This document shows, one piece after another, positions 11,435 to 21,765 of a stretch of 64,000 nt of DNA. Made by a program: the position numbers and the translations under genes. The notes under the pieces were generated by a model. It did no database searches, was not told the origin of the DNA, and saw nothing but the letters and a program-made list of their open reading frames with translations. The stretch is from Hysterangium stoloniferum. Lineage: Eukaryota > Basidiomycota > Agaricomycetes > Hysterangiales > Hysterangiaceae. Every line of letters starts with the position of its first letter. The first letter of the stretch is position 1. The stretch is from assembly GCA_015178975.1 (NCBI GenBank), contig WHVD01000114.1, positions 62,001 to 126,000 of the forward strand. The letters are read 5' to 3'.

Positions 11435-12357
11435 TTATCGTACACCGATTTCTGCCGAACCGCCAGTCCAAAAGTCAGAGGCGTCTGCTCCGGGCGAATG
11501 GGACGAAATGGGACGCCGCGACTTAGATCCAAGGGGGCGACATTTTTGATCGATCCAAGTAATGTATGGTCCGATTATCTGAATACATCAACCCGTTAGC
11601 GAGAGAAAATCAAATTCGGACAGTGCTCACTGAAATAACAATGATGGGTTCATAGACGGGTAGTGGCGATGGCGGAGGAAATGGAGAACGTGGTACGGAA
11701 GAACTTGCAGATGAGGGGGAAGCGGGAAACTCGATCATTCTATCGTCCAGCGAATTCTGGATAAATAATGATAAGTAACGAGCTTAAAGAGACAATAATT
11801 TATGCCGACCAGATATCGGTTTGGGCAGGTAGGTGAATAGCAACCTTGACCATGTTCACAGTTTGAGGAATAACATCTCGACGATCGTCTTCCCATTGGA
11901 GGGCTCACGCGACCTATTGTACTCTGAAAAGATGTTAACAAACAGGGTTTCTTAATTAAAACTACCAACGCACTCGGGTGTTATGCGGGCATGACGATGA
12001 ATAGCAAGGGTTCAATTCATCGCAAATGGGGGAGTAGCACTTGGTAAGTGACGGAAATACACCCGTTGGAGGCTGAACACCTTCATCAATGTCGGTACTA
12101 GTAGGGGTCTCCACCTCCTCTTCAGGATTGGAGTATAGGAATATGCAGATATCGTCGTCAGCCGATGGTATGGAGGGTTCCCTACTTTGTGACCTGTTAT
12201 AGAAAGCATTCTGAAGCTCCAGGCTTGAGATGATAGCGTCGGTAAGCGACTCATTTACTTCGCTTCCGTATTGGAACTCAAGACATTTTTTGAGCGCAAT
12301 CTGCTGGACGCTTAGTAAATGAGGGAGTAAAGGAGCCACGTCGTACTCTGAGGTCAT
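11435..12357 (-). CDS. Unrecognised small protein with paired CYS-x-x-C motifs
   Basis: Four exons (11974-12357, 11810-11923, 11631-11756, 11435-11578) joined by introns of 50-53 nt, all phase 0, give 255 residues. The N-terminal part is helical (VAPLLPHLLSVQQIALKKCL). The middle has two paired cysteine motifs: KCYSPICDELNPCYSSSCP, then RCYSSNCEHGQGCYSPTCP in the next exon. A Ser/Pro-rich segment and a short end follow. The motif pairs recall the cysteine-rich region upstream of the DH domain in fungal Rho GEFs (Rom2-like), but no DEP, DH, PH or CNH domain is present. It may therefore be a shortened relative or something else. The start is uncertain: the frame stays open about 16 codons upstream of the Met used, and an extra 5' exon between 12360 and 12540 is possible. 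Confidence 0.55.
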
Positions 12358-12973
12358 GTACAGTAAACTCTGGATAGGCCCTGGTGGTGTTCGAACGAGA
12401 GCTCCTCGTTATTTTCCTCCGCAAATAAATGGCCCAACAACTCAGCAGTGCAAGGTTGAAATCCGAGTCTATGGCACCCGAACTCGACCAAGAGTCGAGG
12501 CTCCTGGGTGGCGAATATGCCAGACTTGGCCAGCGCATGGAAGTCAGATAGGAAAGGTGGTGCGAACTATGCTCAGAAAAATACAGGGGCGAAGAGGCCT
12601 AGTTGTACAGTGACGCAGATTAATAATATATAAACCCACGTCATGTCGGGTTGTCAAGCAGAACATTGCAGTGCAGTACTGATGTGTGGAACTGATAATC
12701 AATTATCAAATATAGTGAGATGAGATACATCTACTTGACACGGTCTTACAGCTTGTCGAGATCAATGTGTGTGAGAGAATATACTATGAGATGCTACTGT
12801 ACAGCCTATTTGACGAGATCCTGATGGAAGCTGGCCAAAAATAACATTGATAAGTCATGTGACAGACGCATTACCGTGACCGTGATGGATTACACAATTG
12901 TGATTGTGACGACCCCAAGCCCTTGCCCTGACGTCAATTCACTAAATGCTGATGCTAGTTGTCTTGGACCGCC
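12358..12973. other. Divergent intergenic region upstream of the anoctamin gene
   Basis: This contains the likely promoter of the anoctamin gene and perhaps a first exon of the Cys-Tyr-Ser gene on the minus strand (12420-12540 has a protein-like open frame). No tRNA is seen, although a GTTCGAA string occurs at 12389. Confidence 0.4.
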
Positions 12974-15491
12974 ATGCCCGCTCCGCCTGTAGATTTCGTC
13001 CTGGTTTTTAGGAAAAATATCGCGGTTCTGTCAAAGCAGCAGGCTGTTGAAGAGGCTCAGAATGCAACAGCAGCCTACTCTCGTCTCATCAAAACTCTAT
13101 CTGATGCAAATTTCAAGGTCACCGGCAGAAGAGGTGAAAAAGATGGCGAGATCCTTGTACTTGTTTGGACTCCACCTACTAAGCTTGCCGAACTGGTACA
13201 AGCCACAGCCTATGCAGATTTCCTTTTGAATCTTCCATCATCCACACCAGGCCGTCTTCGCGACCTCACCGCATCGCCTCTTACGCCAAATATCCGCCTG
13301 CGTTTAGCGTATGATCACATCACATCTTTGAAGGTAGAAGGTGGCTTGGGTATCATTCCTGGGATCCAGGAGTGGTCCCATGTCCATAGTATTCTTGCAT
13401 TGCACGATGATGACTTCAATCGAACATGGATCAAAACCTGGACCACACAGCGCAGAGGCTTCAATTTGGGTTTTTCGGAGCTAACTAAAATACGAGATGA
13501 GGTGAGTTAGCGTTTCTGGGCTCTTAGCAAGCACAAAACTGATATTGCCATCAGTTCGGAGAGGCAGTTGTGAGTTACAATTGGCTCAATGTATTGCCCA
13601 CAGTAGTCATCCCAACTCAATGCCATAGGCTTTATATTTTGCGTTCCTGTCGTCATACACACAAGCTCTATTTTTTCCAACAGCACTTGGCGTTTTGTTC
13701 TGGCTCTTCGCATCACCCTATTCATCGTGGTATTCGATTCTCCTTGGAATATGGTCTATCTGCTGGGTTGAATGGTGGCGCATTCGTCAGAGGGCATTAT
13801 CTGTTCGCTGGGGAACACTGGGATCCTTTCGAGGAGAAAAAAGGCGTCCTGAATTTCGCGGAGGGCAAGGTAATTCTACCCTGGGAAGAGGCGAAGAAGC
13901 CTTTCCTTGGTGGAAAAGGGAATTAAGAATCGTATCCTCATTGCCGATGATCCTGATTTTTGGAGGCATCCTTGGAGCGCTCTTGACTGCTATTTTTATA
14001 TTTGAAGCCTTTGTGACCCAGCTTTATCAAGGGCCTTTCCATCAATATATCGTACGTCATGAAATTACTTGACAGCTATTACCGCAATAATCCGTCGAGT
14101 TAGTCCCTCGCGCCCACGGTTCTTTTCGTAGCCTTAGTTCCTCGCGTTTTAGCCTTCTATCAAACATATGCTCAGAGATTAACTCATTGGGAAAACCATG
14201 CGCATAAGTCGAATCATGATGCATCGCTAACTATCAAAACCTTTGCGCTTTCAGCTATTGTGGCCTACCTAGGGTTGGCACTCTCAGCCTTTGTATATGT
14301 CCCATTTGGACAGTTTGCGATGGGATATGTGCAGAATTATGTTATCAATGGAAATTTCTCGGAAAAAGGCCTTTTTAACGCGAGTACCGCTGCAGCTCAA
14401 AGCAAAATAGATCCTTCTCGTGCGTCGATTCATGATTCCCCATCACAATGCTGACATGAATGATTTTCAGGGTTGCAAAAGCAGATGTTTGCGTACACAG
14501 TGACGAATCAAATCGTCAATACACTCGTCGAGGTAGTGTTGCCATATGTGATGAGAGGGGTCGAAGATGTCAAAAACGGTAAAAGGATTGTAGGGCTACG
14601 TGGAATAAACAAGAACTCTGGATTTGAAAACAATGATGTCGACGACAAAGAAGATCGGCAATTTATGGCGAAAGTCAGACACAATGTCTCACTGCCAGAG
14701 TACACGCTATTTGGTAAGTTCCAATATCTCTGAGATTTGTATGTTTTTATGTAGTATGCAGGCGATTACTCTGAAATGGTCACCCAGTACGGCTATGTGA
14801 CACTGTGGTCAACTATATGGCCATTGGCTCCAAGTAAGGGGTTCCATTTCCATAGTTTCGGGGATCTGAACTTTTAACAGTGATGGCACTTCTCAATAAT
14901 TGGCTTGAACTTCGTTCCGACGCATTCAAGATTACGACTCATAGCCGACGGCCATTACCAATGCGCGTTGACACGATCGGTCCGTGGCTCGATTCTATGG
15001 TATTCGACTTTTGAGCTTGTCATATGATCGAGTTAATCATCTTTTAGGCCTTTATATCATGGCTCGGTGCCCTCACAAACGCCGCGCTCGTATATTTATT
15101 TCATCCCCAAACAAGGGGTGCCTTTTCGGCAAATTTTAGCACAGCCTTGAAACCTGGCGATCAGCCAGATGTCCACACGGCATGGCACGATCTAATGATG
15201 CCAGCGCTCCTCGTTGCCCTTGCTTCATCTTACGGGTACTTGTTGGCGCGCGGTTTAATTCGCTACATCATGAATCGTGCCGTATGGGATGTCAGCCCGG
15301 AGAACATACAGCTCGAGGCGTCACAAAACGAAGTGAAAGCTATGTATTTGAACAAAATGAAGGACGAACTCGTAGACAGCGATGCCATCGCGCGGATGGC
15401 CCAGCTGGCTCCGGGCTCTGCAGGGGATGACGCGTTTTGGACAAACGATGAGGGGGTCGAAGAATTGCGTCAAGCAGCGAAAACGGTTTAA
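12974..15491 (+). CDS. Anoctamin / TMEM16 family membrane protein (intact copy A)
   Basis: Eight exons (12974-13501, 13555-13569, 13629-14051, 14104-14419, 14471-14713, 14762-14833, 14881-14999, 15048-15491) give 719 residues, close to characterised fungal TMEM16 scramblases. The cytosolic N-terminal domain begins VDFVLVFRK. Exon 2 is a 15-nt microexon encoding FGEAV. Transmembrane segments follow: WLFASPYS, then WWKRELR leading into a long hydrophobic helix, FVTQLYQGP, GYVTLWSTIWPLAP, NNWLELRSDAFKI and FISWLGALTNAAL. The acidic C-terminal helix region DELVDSDAIARMAQ ends the protein. Known family roles are calcium-activated lipid scrambling, ion conduction or ER-plasma membrane tethering (yeast Ist2); which applies cannot be told here. 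All exons join in frame with no stop. This is the only intact copy of three in the window. Confidence 0.93.
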
Positions 15492-17130
15492 CTTACCTTC
15501 AACAGCTTATCGAGTAACGCACGGACTTTTTCAACGACGTATAGGAACGCTTTCCTCACTAGAAATGTGGATTATGGAGCCACGGAATAAACCGGCCGTA
15601 TTTAATGATACGCATTTGGCTTGAGAATGACATCGGAGGACACGTTGATCGTTGTATAATTGAACTATTCCGACGGCAGGATTAACTAGGAAGAGCTCGC
15701 CTAGCCGAAGTTGAATGTTGCTGAGGTTAATGTACAACTTATACTGTGCATTCTGGTTGTGCCAGGGTGTCAATTATAATTAATGCCAAAAGAGATGCTT
15801 CTGAAGGGGTGGAGTTCTATAGTGCACTTTGTTTAAACACCGCCTAATCGTGTATTTGGATGTCTGAAAAATTTGTAACCCTAATCCTAGCCCTAGGGTA
15901 GGTACCTGAGGGATGGAGGCCTCATGGCCAGAAATGACTTGTTCAAGAAACCATTGAAGCTGCGGGGCACTTGTACCTTTTCTTACCGAATTCCATTGGG
16001 AAATAAACTCCATTGAGTATTCCTGGGGAATGGTGAAAAAATACCTACGTGACCACTATGATCACTCATTTGACGGGTTGAAAGACAACTGGCCAAAAGC
16101 GTTGGAATCGGCTCCTATATAGACTGTCCGTCGGGAGGGATATCAGCTATTTCGTTTGTTGGATGCTTATCGGCGGAGACTCGGGTCTGTTGAAGCACAA
16201 CTAGGGGAAAGCTTTCAGCTCAAATAAGTACCACTCACACAAATAGATTCCGGACAACATAGCGACTCTTTTTTATCGATGTCCACACCGTGTAGCGGCT
16301 GCCATTGGGGGGTGGCCAATCAGGCCCAAATGCCTTTCTTTCCTCACTCAATTTTCGACCAATTAATCAACCCTCTTAGGGATCATTTCTGAGAGTAAAG
16401 ATAAGTTATTTTGCAAGGAGGATAGTTTTTTGTCGAGGTGACAAAATATTTGCATAAATTAGATGTTTGAACGAAGTACACCATAATACAATAATTGTTC
16501 TGATGTAAGGGATTTTACGTACATGACAGGTAAATTGGCGAAATCTACATTTTAGTGTATCACTGCTGGCGGTTATACCTGCCAGATTCTGAGGTTTCAA
16601 GATCACTAATTATTCCTGATAATTTAACGTAATAATTTCTACGTCGTGAAAATTCCTTTGTCGGGGTCTAGACGTTGTTGGCCATCGCCAGAGTACTGGT
16701 GCTTGGAATACTTAGAGGCTACATGTCCGATACGCTGGCTGAACCATGTGAAAGTAGAAATTGTGTAAAATGACATCGGATTGGAGGAAGGGACACGGAA
16801 AGTTTGAAACACAAACATTAGATCTATTATCGAAGACAATAATGTCTCAAAAAGTCGCATATTCCGATGTTGGTACTGTTGCCACGGCCTTTCGTGCCGG
16901 AAACCGGATATTTCCGCGTCATGATTCGTTGTTTGAATACCTATGTATTTAAATCGGCAGAATTATCTGTGACCTATAATAGAACTTGTTGTTCCCTTCA
17001 CCAGGAGTGTCCACCTAGGAACAAAAGGGTATATGCGTGCAAATACCTACAAATACTTCTGGGTACGGTAAGCTGCTACTGCATGGTGCCGAAATAAAGA
17101 CATAATGTCCACGAATAATACTCACATTTA
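15492..17130. other. Downstream DNA of segment A, no gene seen
   Basis: This lies between the anoctamin stop and the DS frame. Some short frames (for example 16406-16606 minus) stay open in copies B and C, but that can be explained by recent duplication. CCTAATCCTAGCCCTAGG near 15880 is a distinctive AT/GC pattern shared by copies. Nothing functional recognised. Confidence 0.5.
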
Positions 17131-17346
17131 TCAGATCGCAGCTTCTTCAATGTCTGGAATAATGCTGGGGCCTTCTAGATCGGTTGGAGGAAGGTGCCCT
17201 CCCAGAGCCACGTGTGGGAGCAAAAACCATGTTATTGATGTGTTGTCACCTTTCGAAGCGGACGGACCTGGTGGACGAAATTCTCCGCTAAATGGGAATT
17301 CTTGAAGGGGCCGGGAGGAGAGACAGCTGAGCTTAGTCCTAGTCAA
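17131..17346 (-). CDS. DS-family reading frame, copy A (5'-truncated)
   Basis: This open frame contains SITWFLLPHVALGGHL and ends in IPDIEEAAI. The same frame is present in copies B (23385-23735), C (27716-28075) and D (36220-36540). Copy A lacks the roughly 270 bases of upstream sequence found in B and C, including their TATA-like box, so the Met at 17346 comes from fused sequence and this copy is probably not expressed as it stands. Because indels between copies keep the frame (see copy C), I believe the family once coded for protein. I do not recognise it. Confidence 0.35.
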   Translation of the reverse strand: MTRTKLSCLSSRPLQEFPFSGEFRPPGPSASKGDNTSITWFLLPHVALGGHLPPTDLEGPSIIPDIEEAAI

Positions 17347-18070
17347 AGTAGTCTACTTTTTTTCCTTTATCAGTTACTGCGTTATAATCACTGCTGTGCG
17401 ACTGAGTATATTTATTAAATATTTTATCGGGGCACGAAGACAGACAGTGTCATTTGGGACTAATAAAGGTAATTTTTATCAGCCTTTATCGATCGATCAG
17501 CAGGTCAAAAACACATATCTTCTCACAGACACATTTTTCCGATATGCTTTTTGTAAAATAGGAAGAATAACCAAAAAAGGTGAGAATGCGATCTAAGTAA
17601 GGGCAATGAGACAGAACTGCACGTGATACCTCCCAAATTTTCCACTGTCGGTGCTGGGACAAAAGTCAATCCCCGACATCGATGATCACGCTGAGCTCTA
17701 TCGGTTTGTTTAATTAATCGATTAGGTAACTTTTTTTTCTTAAATTATATATTACGTGAAATACATTGGGCATTTATTGAAGAGACGTCGGTAAGCTTTG
17801 TTGTACCCTGCCATTCTTAAGGTCACAATCCCCCGATAAAAACCTACGAGGCAATCAACTATATTGGCGATAAATATCTTAGCAGGTTGTCCATTTCCAT
17901 ATATCTTCTATGGACAACCCCCCAAGAGCAAGTTTTTTTTGAAAGTGTCATCATCTATGGCTATTGTTCTTTTGAGTTTGGCTAAACCCTTTGTTGCCAT
18001 ACGTCTATTGTTCTCAAGGCGTATATAACTAGTATAGATTTCTTGTACTTATGCTATCCGTTTGCCTCCT

Positions 18071-18428
18071 ATGAGACACAGAGGGTCAAACGGAAATCAC
18101 ATTCATCCTTGTTTCTGATTGTTGCGAGCTTCAAGATTTTATTCCAACAGGGCGAGGGGCAAGCAGCTCGCACCAGCAGCCACTGGCGCAACAGTCCCTA
18201 CTGCAACATACTAATGCTCGTCAGTCCGATGCTCCACAGTCAGTCGTTCAGCTGTCCCACTCTCAGCCGGCTGCCTATGAAGTGTCGCGCGGGGGCCCGT
18301 CCCGTTCCGGTACGTCAGGAGTTCCGCCAACCTTGGATCGTCGGCCACGCCAAATGCCTCAGGCTCATCAAGGAATACGCAACGCTCCGCCTGACCGGTG
18401 GACAATGTGGATGCAGATGCGGATGTAG
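18071..18428 (+). CDS. M-family small disordered protein, copy A
   Basis: Proposed two-exon model: 18071-18110 and 18151-18428, with a 40-nt GTTTCT...CAACAG intron, giving 105 residues. The start is MRHRGSNGNHIHP. The rest is a Gln/Ser-rich, probably disordered chain with SSSHQQPLAQQSLLQ, a Pro/Arg-rich stretch and the end RWTMWMQMRM. A TATA-like GTATATAAC lies at about 18020, 50 nt upstream. In copy C the start codon is lost (CTAGAG in place of CTATGAG) and the C-terminus shifts frame. The gene converges on the P gene. The intron is short even for this genome and nothing is recognised, so both coding status and model are tentative. Confidence 0.3.
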
Positions 18429-18575
18429 ATGTTGATTCCGGGTGACAACATCACCTGCAGAGAGTTCTCCGCCTGGCTGACTGTTGTTTCTCCCGCCATG
18501 TAGATGTCGATTCCGGGTGACAACATCACCTGCAGAGAGTTCTCCACCTGGCTGACTGTTGTTTCTTCCGCCATG
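18426..18575. repeat. 75-bp tandem duplication
   Basis: Two adjacent copies begin at 18426 and 18501, each running from TAGATGT through CCGGGTGACAACATC to CCGCCATG. On the minus strand they read as a 25-residue repeat (ETTVSQxENSLQVMLSPG). Copies C and D carry a single unit, so the duplication is private to copy A. Confidence 0.85.
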
Positions 18576-18611
18576 GAGAAAGGATTGCGACTCCTTTCTG
18601 TGTAATAACTT

Positions 18612-19029
18612 TCACGGTTTCGGCCGGCGGATGTATATCTGGAAGATATTAGTGTCATTATCAGATACGCACATTCCGTCAACATTTAGTATCATAAATG
18701 CACGACTCAGAAACACATCGTCCCAAACGATGTCGATGATGGGCATGTGCATGTGTGTAGCATGACTGAGTGTACCTTGGTTAGACGGTGTCAAGAAAAA
18801 AAAGTGTGCTAGTTACCGATCAATACCAGACGGGGGTTTCGGGGCGTGCATGTTAAGGCTGTGTAATTGGCGCAGACATAGTATGCAGGACCATAGTGAC
18901 ACAGAACAGAATTGGTGGGGGATATTTGGGCAAGGGGGGTGTGCCTTCGAGTTTGAGTGATGTTAGTACAACAACGTTAGACATTACAATGTCAACTCAC
19001 CACAAGGGAGGATAAAAAATATCCGCCAT
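18612..19029 (-). CDS. P-family small protein, copy A (open frame)
   Basis: Three exons (19001-19029, 18817-18944, 18612-18775) joined by introns of 56 nt (GTGAGT...CGAAG, with a CTAAC branch-point match) and 41 nt (GTAACT...CCAAG) give 106 residues. The protein starts MADIFYPPLWHTPL, has ISPTNSVLCHYGP, VCANYTALTCTP, MPIIDIVWDDVFLSRAFMIL, and ends IYIRRPKP. It has no signal peptide or recognised domain. Homologous copies lie at 25947-26377 and 34173-34603, where the same splice sites are kept but a 32-nt deletion in exon 2 breaks the frame. A fourth, decayed copy is at about 37960. Upstream at about 19157-19166 is a TATA box conserved in all four. I do not know its function. It may belong to an accessory gene family or to the mobile DNA around it. 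Confidence 0.5.
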
Positions 19030-19152
19030 GGCGGTCTGAAATGATCCTTCGCTATGGGATGTATGAAGGTTTTGTGTGGTGCAGGAGGGATGAAGTGGCT
19101 GTCTGTGCCGTCGTGGGATAAGGTTGAAAGGTGGCGTGTACATTTGGATGGC

Positions 19153-19170
19153 AGACTTATATACTCGTGA
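19153..19170 (-). promoter_or_regulatory. TATA box upstream of P gene, copy A
   Basis: Read on the minus strand this is GAGTATATAAGTCTGCC, about 130 nt before the P start codon. Near-identical strings occur at the same distance in copy C (about 25812), copy D (about 34038) and decayed copy E (about 37841). This supports a real promoter element. Confidence 0.55.
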
Positions 19171-19262
19171 ATTGTATTTATGACTATCTAGGATTTTTGG
19201 CTGCATCAATTGATCCTTGAGTCGGGATTCAGTCCTCGGCAATCTTGCATGAGAAGCAGATT

Positions 19263-19810
19263 GGCAAGTTAATTCGACGATAAAGGCTAGTATCAGATGG
19301 CACTAACCAGCTCTAAGTAGTAGCAATGTGGTGTCCCCCGTCTCGAGACCATTTCAAAAGGATTGTATTTGCCTTTAATATCCTTGTTTCCAAGTTCTTT
19401 GACTGATAATTTGCATCAATAACGGAAAGCGCATATAATGAAATCCAATGATGACAGATTCCAAATGGATGGCTCGAAAGAATAGCAAGTTCGCCAAAAT
19501 GTGGTGGGTGCCTGCTCTCATCGTGTAATGGGAGTGAGTGCCCATAGTTATAAAGTATGACACACCTTATTCATCCCAGAGAATTATTTAAATCGAATAG
19601 AAAACAGGGTTTGATGGCAGTGACACAGTTATGTATTTCGTTATATGGACTTTTCGTTGCTAACTATCAGTCAAAGAACTTGGAAACAAGGATATGAAAT
19701 CCAAATACAATCCTTTTGTAATGATCTCGGGATGGGGGACACAACATTGCTACTACTTAGAGCTGGTTAGTGCCATCTGATACTAGCCTTTATCGTCGAA
19801 TCAACTTGCC
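19263..19810. mobile_element. Non-autonomous inverted-repeat element, 548 bp
   Basis: The ends GGCAAGTTAATTCGACGATA and its inverted counterpart ...CGTCGAATCAACTTGCC define the element. The two arms match as inverted repeats: the left arm is recognisable for about 185 bases, and the right arm for about 350 bases when compared with the full-size element at 31563-33939. The internal 1.7 kb of that larger copy is missing, so this looks like an internal-deletion (MITE-like) derivative. It sits between the P gene of segment A and the truncated anoctamin of segment B. No target-site duplication is visible, because the two flanks belong to different segments. Confidence 0.7.
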
Positions 19811-19811
19811 C

Positions 19812-21765
19812 GAGGCAGTTGTGAGTAACAATTGGCTCGATGTATTTCCCAGGGTGGTCATCTCAACTCAATGCCATAGGGTTCATTATTTTGCGTCCCT
19901 GTCATCATACACACAAGCTTGATTTTTTCCAACAGTACTTGGCGTTTTGTTCTGGCTCTTCGCATCACCCTATTCACCGCGGTATTCGATTCTCCTTGGA
20001 ATATGGTCTATCTGCTGGGTTGAATGGTGGCGCATTCGTCAGAGGGCATCATCTGTTCGCTGGGGAACACTGGGATCCTTTCGAGGAGAAAAAAGGTGTC
20101 CTGGATTTCGCGGAAGGCAAAGTAACTGGGAAGAGGCGAAGAAGCCTTTCTTTGGTGGAGAAGGGAACTAAGAATCGTATCCTCATTGCCGATGATGCTG
20201 ATTTTTGGAGGCATCCTTGGAGCGCTCTTAACTGTTATTTTTATATTTGAAGCCTTTTGTGACCCAGCTTTATCAAGGGCCTTTCCATCAATATATCGTA
20301 CGTCATGAAATTACTTCACACCTATTACCGCAATAATCCGTCGAGTTAGTCCCTCGCGCCCACAGTTCTTTTCGTAGCCTTAGTTCCTCGCGTTTTAGCC
20401 TTCTATCAAACATATGCTCAGAGATTAACTCACTGGGAAAACCATGCGGATAGGTCGAATCATGATGCATCGCTCACTATCAAAACCTTTGCGCTTTCAG
20501 CTATTGTGGCCTACCTAGGGTTGCCTTTGTATATGTCTCATTTGGACAGTTTGCGATGGGATATGTGCAGAATTATGTTATCAATGGAAATTCCTCGGAA
20601 ACAGGCTTTTTTAACGTGAGAACCGCTGCAGCTCAAAGCAAAATCGATCCTTCTCGTGCGTCGATTGATGATTCCCCATCACAATGCTGACATGAATGAT
20701 TTTCAGGGTTGCAAAGCAGAGGTTTGTGTACACAGTGACGAATCAAATCGTCAATACACTCGTCGAGGTAGTGTTGCCATACGTGATGAGAGGGGTCGAA
20801 GATGTCAAAAACGGTAAAAGGGTTGTAGGGCTGGGTGGAATAAACAAGAACTCTGGATTTGAAAACAGTAATGTCGACGACACAGAAGATCGGCAATTTA
20901 TGGCGAAAGTCAGGCACAATGTCTCACTTCCAGAGTACACGCTATTTGGTACGTTCCAATATCTCTGAGACTGTATGTTTTTATGTAGTATGCAGGCGAT
21001 TACTCTGAAATGGTCACCCAGTACGGCTATGTGACACTGGTCAACTATATGGCCATTGGCTCCAAGTAAGGGGGCTCCATTTCCATAGTTTCGGATCTGA
21101 ACTTTTAACAGTGATGGCACTTCTCAATAATTGGCTTGAACTTCGTTCCGACGCATTCAAGATTACGACTCACAGCTGACGGTCATTACCAATGCGCGTT
21201 GACACGATCGGTCCGTGGCTCAATTCTATGGTATTCGACTTTTGAGCTTGTCATATGATCGAGTTAATCATTGTTCAGGCCTTTATATCATGGCTCGGTG
21301 CCTTCACAAACGCCGTTCTCGTATATTTATTTCATCCCCAAACAAGGGGTACCTTTTCGGCAAATGGCCTTGAAACCTGGCGATCAGCCAGATGTCCACA
21401 CGGCATGGCACGATCTAATGATGCCAGCGCTCCTCGTTGCCCTTGCTTCATCTTACGGGTACTTGTTGGCACGCGATTTAATTCGCTACATCATGAATCG
21501 TGCCGTATGGGATGTCAGCCCAGAAAACAACCAGCTCGAAGCATCACAAACCGAAGTGAAATCTTTGTATTTGAACAAAATGAAGGGCGAACTTGTAGAC
21601 AGCGACGCCATCACGCGGATGGCCCAGCTGGCTCCGGGCTTTGTCGGGGATGACGCGTTTTGGACAAACGATGAGGGGTCGAAGAATTGCGTCAAGCGGC
21701 GAAAACGGTTTAAATTGTTTCTGCCTCCAACAGTTAATCGAGTGACGCACGGACTTTTTCAATGA
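19812..21765 (+). pseudogene. Anoctamin pseudogene, copy B (no exon 1)
   Basis: This aligns with exons 2-8 of the intact gene but has lost the whole N-terminal domain; the copy starts inside microexon 2. Exon 3 opens with a TGA where the intact copy has Leu (GCTTGA against GCTCTA). A 10-nt deletion follows CCTAGGGTTG, and the GTG of the TLWSTIW block has lost two bases. Each of these also occurs in copy C. Private lesions include a deletion near GGCAAAGTAACTGGG and an extra T before GTGACCCAGC. The block MALKPGDQPDVHT to the end remains readable. No promoter for the original gene remains. Confidence 0.92.

Larger units (their letters stand above)
13561..19262 (+). repeat. Segment A of a repeated 5.7-kb block (reference copy)
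   Basis: From the GAGGCAGTT of anoctamin exon 2 to the edge of the inverted-repeat element, this sequence recurs at 19812-23967 (same strand, first about 3.9 kb only), at 25714-31561 (reverse complement, whole block) and partly at 33940-36625 and 37720-39400 (reverse orientation). It contains anoctamin exons 3-8, a 1.6-kb stretch with no clear gene (15492-17130), and the DS, M and P gene families. Copies differ by scattered substitutions and small indels, judged by eye as roughly 85-95% alike; percent identity was not computed. Confidence 0.92.

Noticed and set aside
12380..12400. GTTCGAA string suggesting a tRNA B box
   Set aside because: No matching A box, acceptor stem or cloverleaf could be drawn around it, and the minus strand here may be coding.
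16406..16606. Minus-strand frame also open at 22658-22864 and 28590-28790
   Set aside because: Conservation is no higher than in the neighbouring non-coding DNA of the same duplicated segments, and there is no promoter or splice support.
17396..17596. 66-codon frame conserved at 27318-27518
   Set aside because: The two copies are recent duplicates, so an open frame is expected. It is low-complexity and shows no sign of selection.
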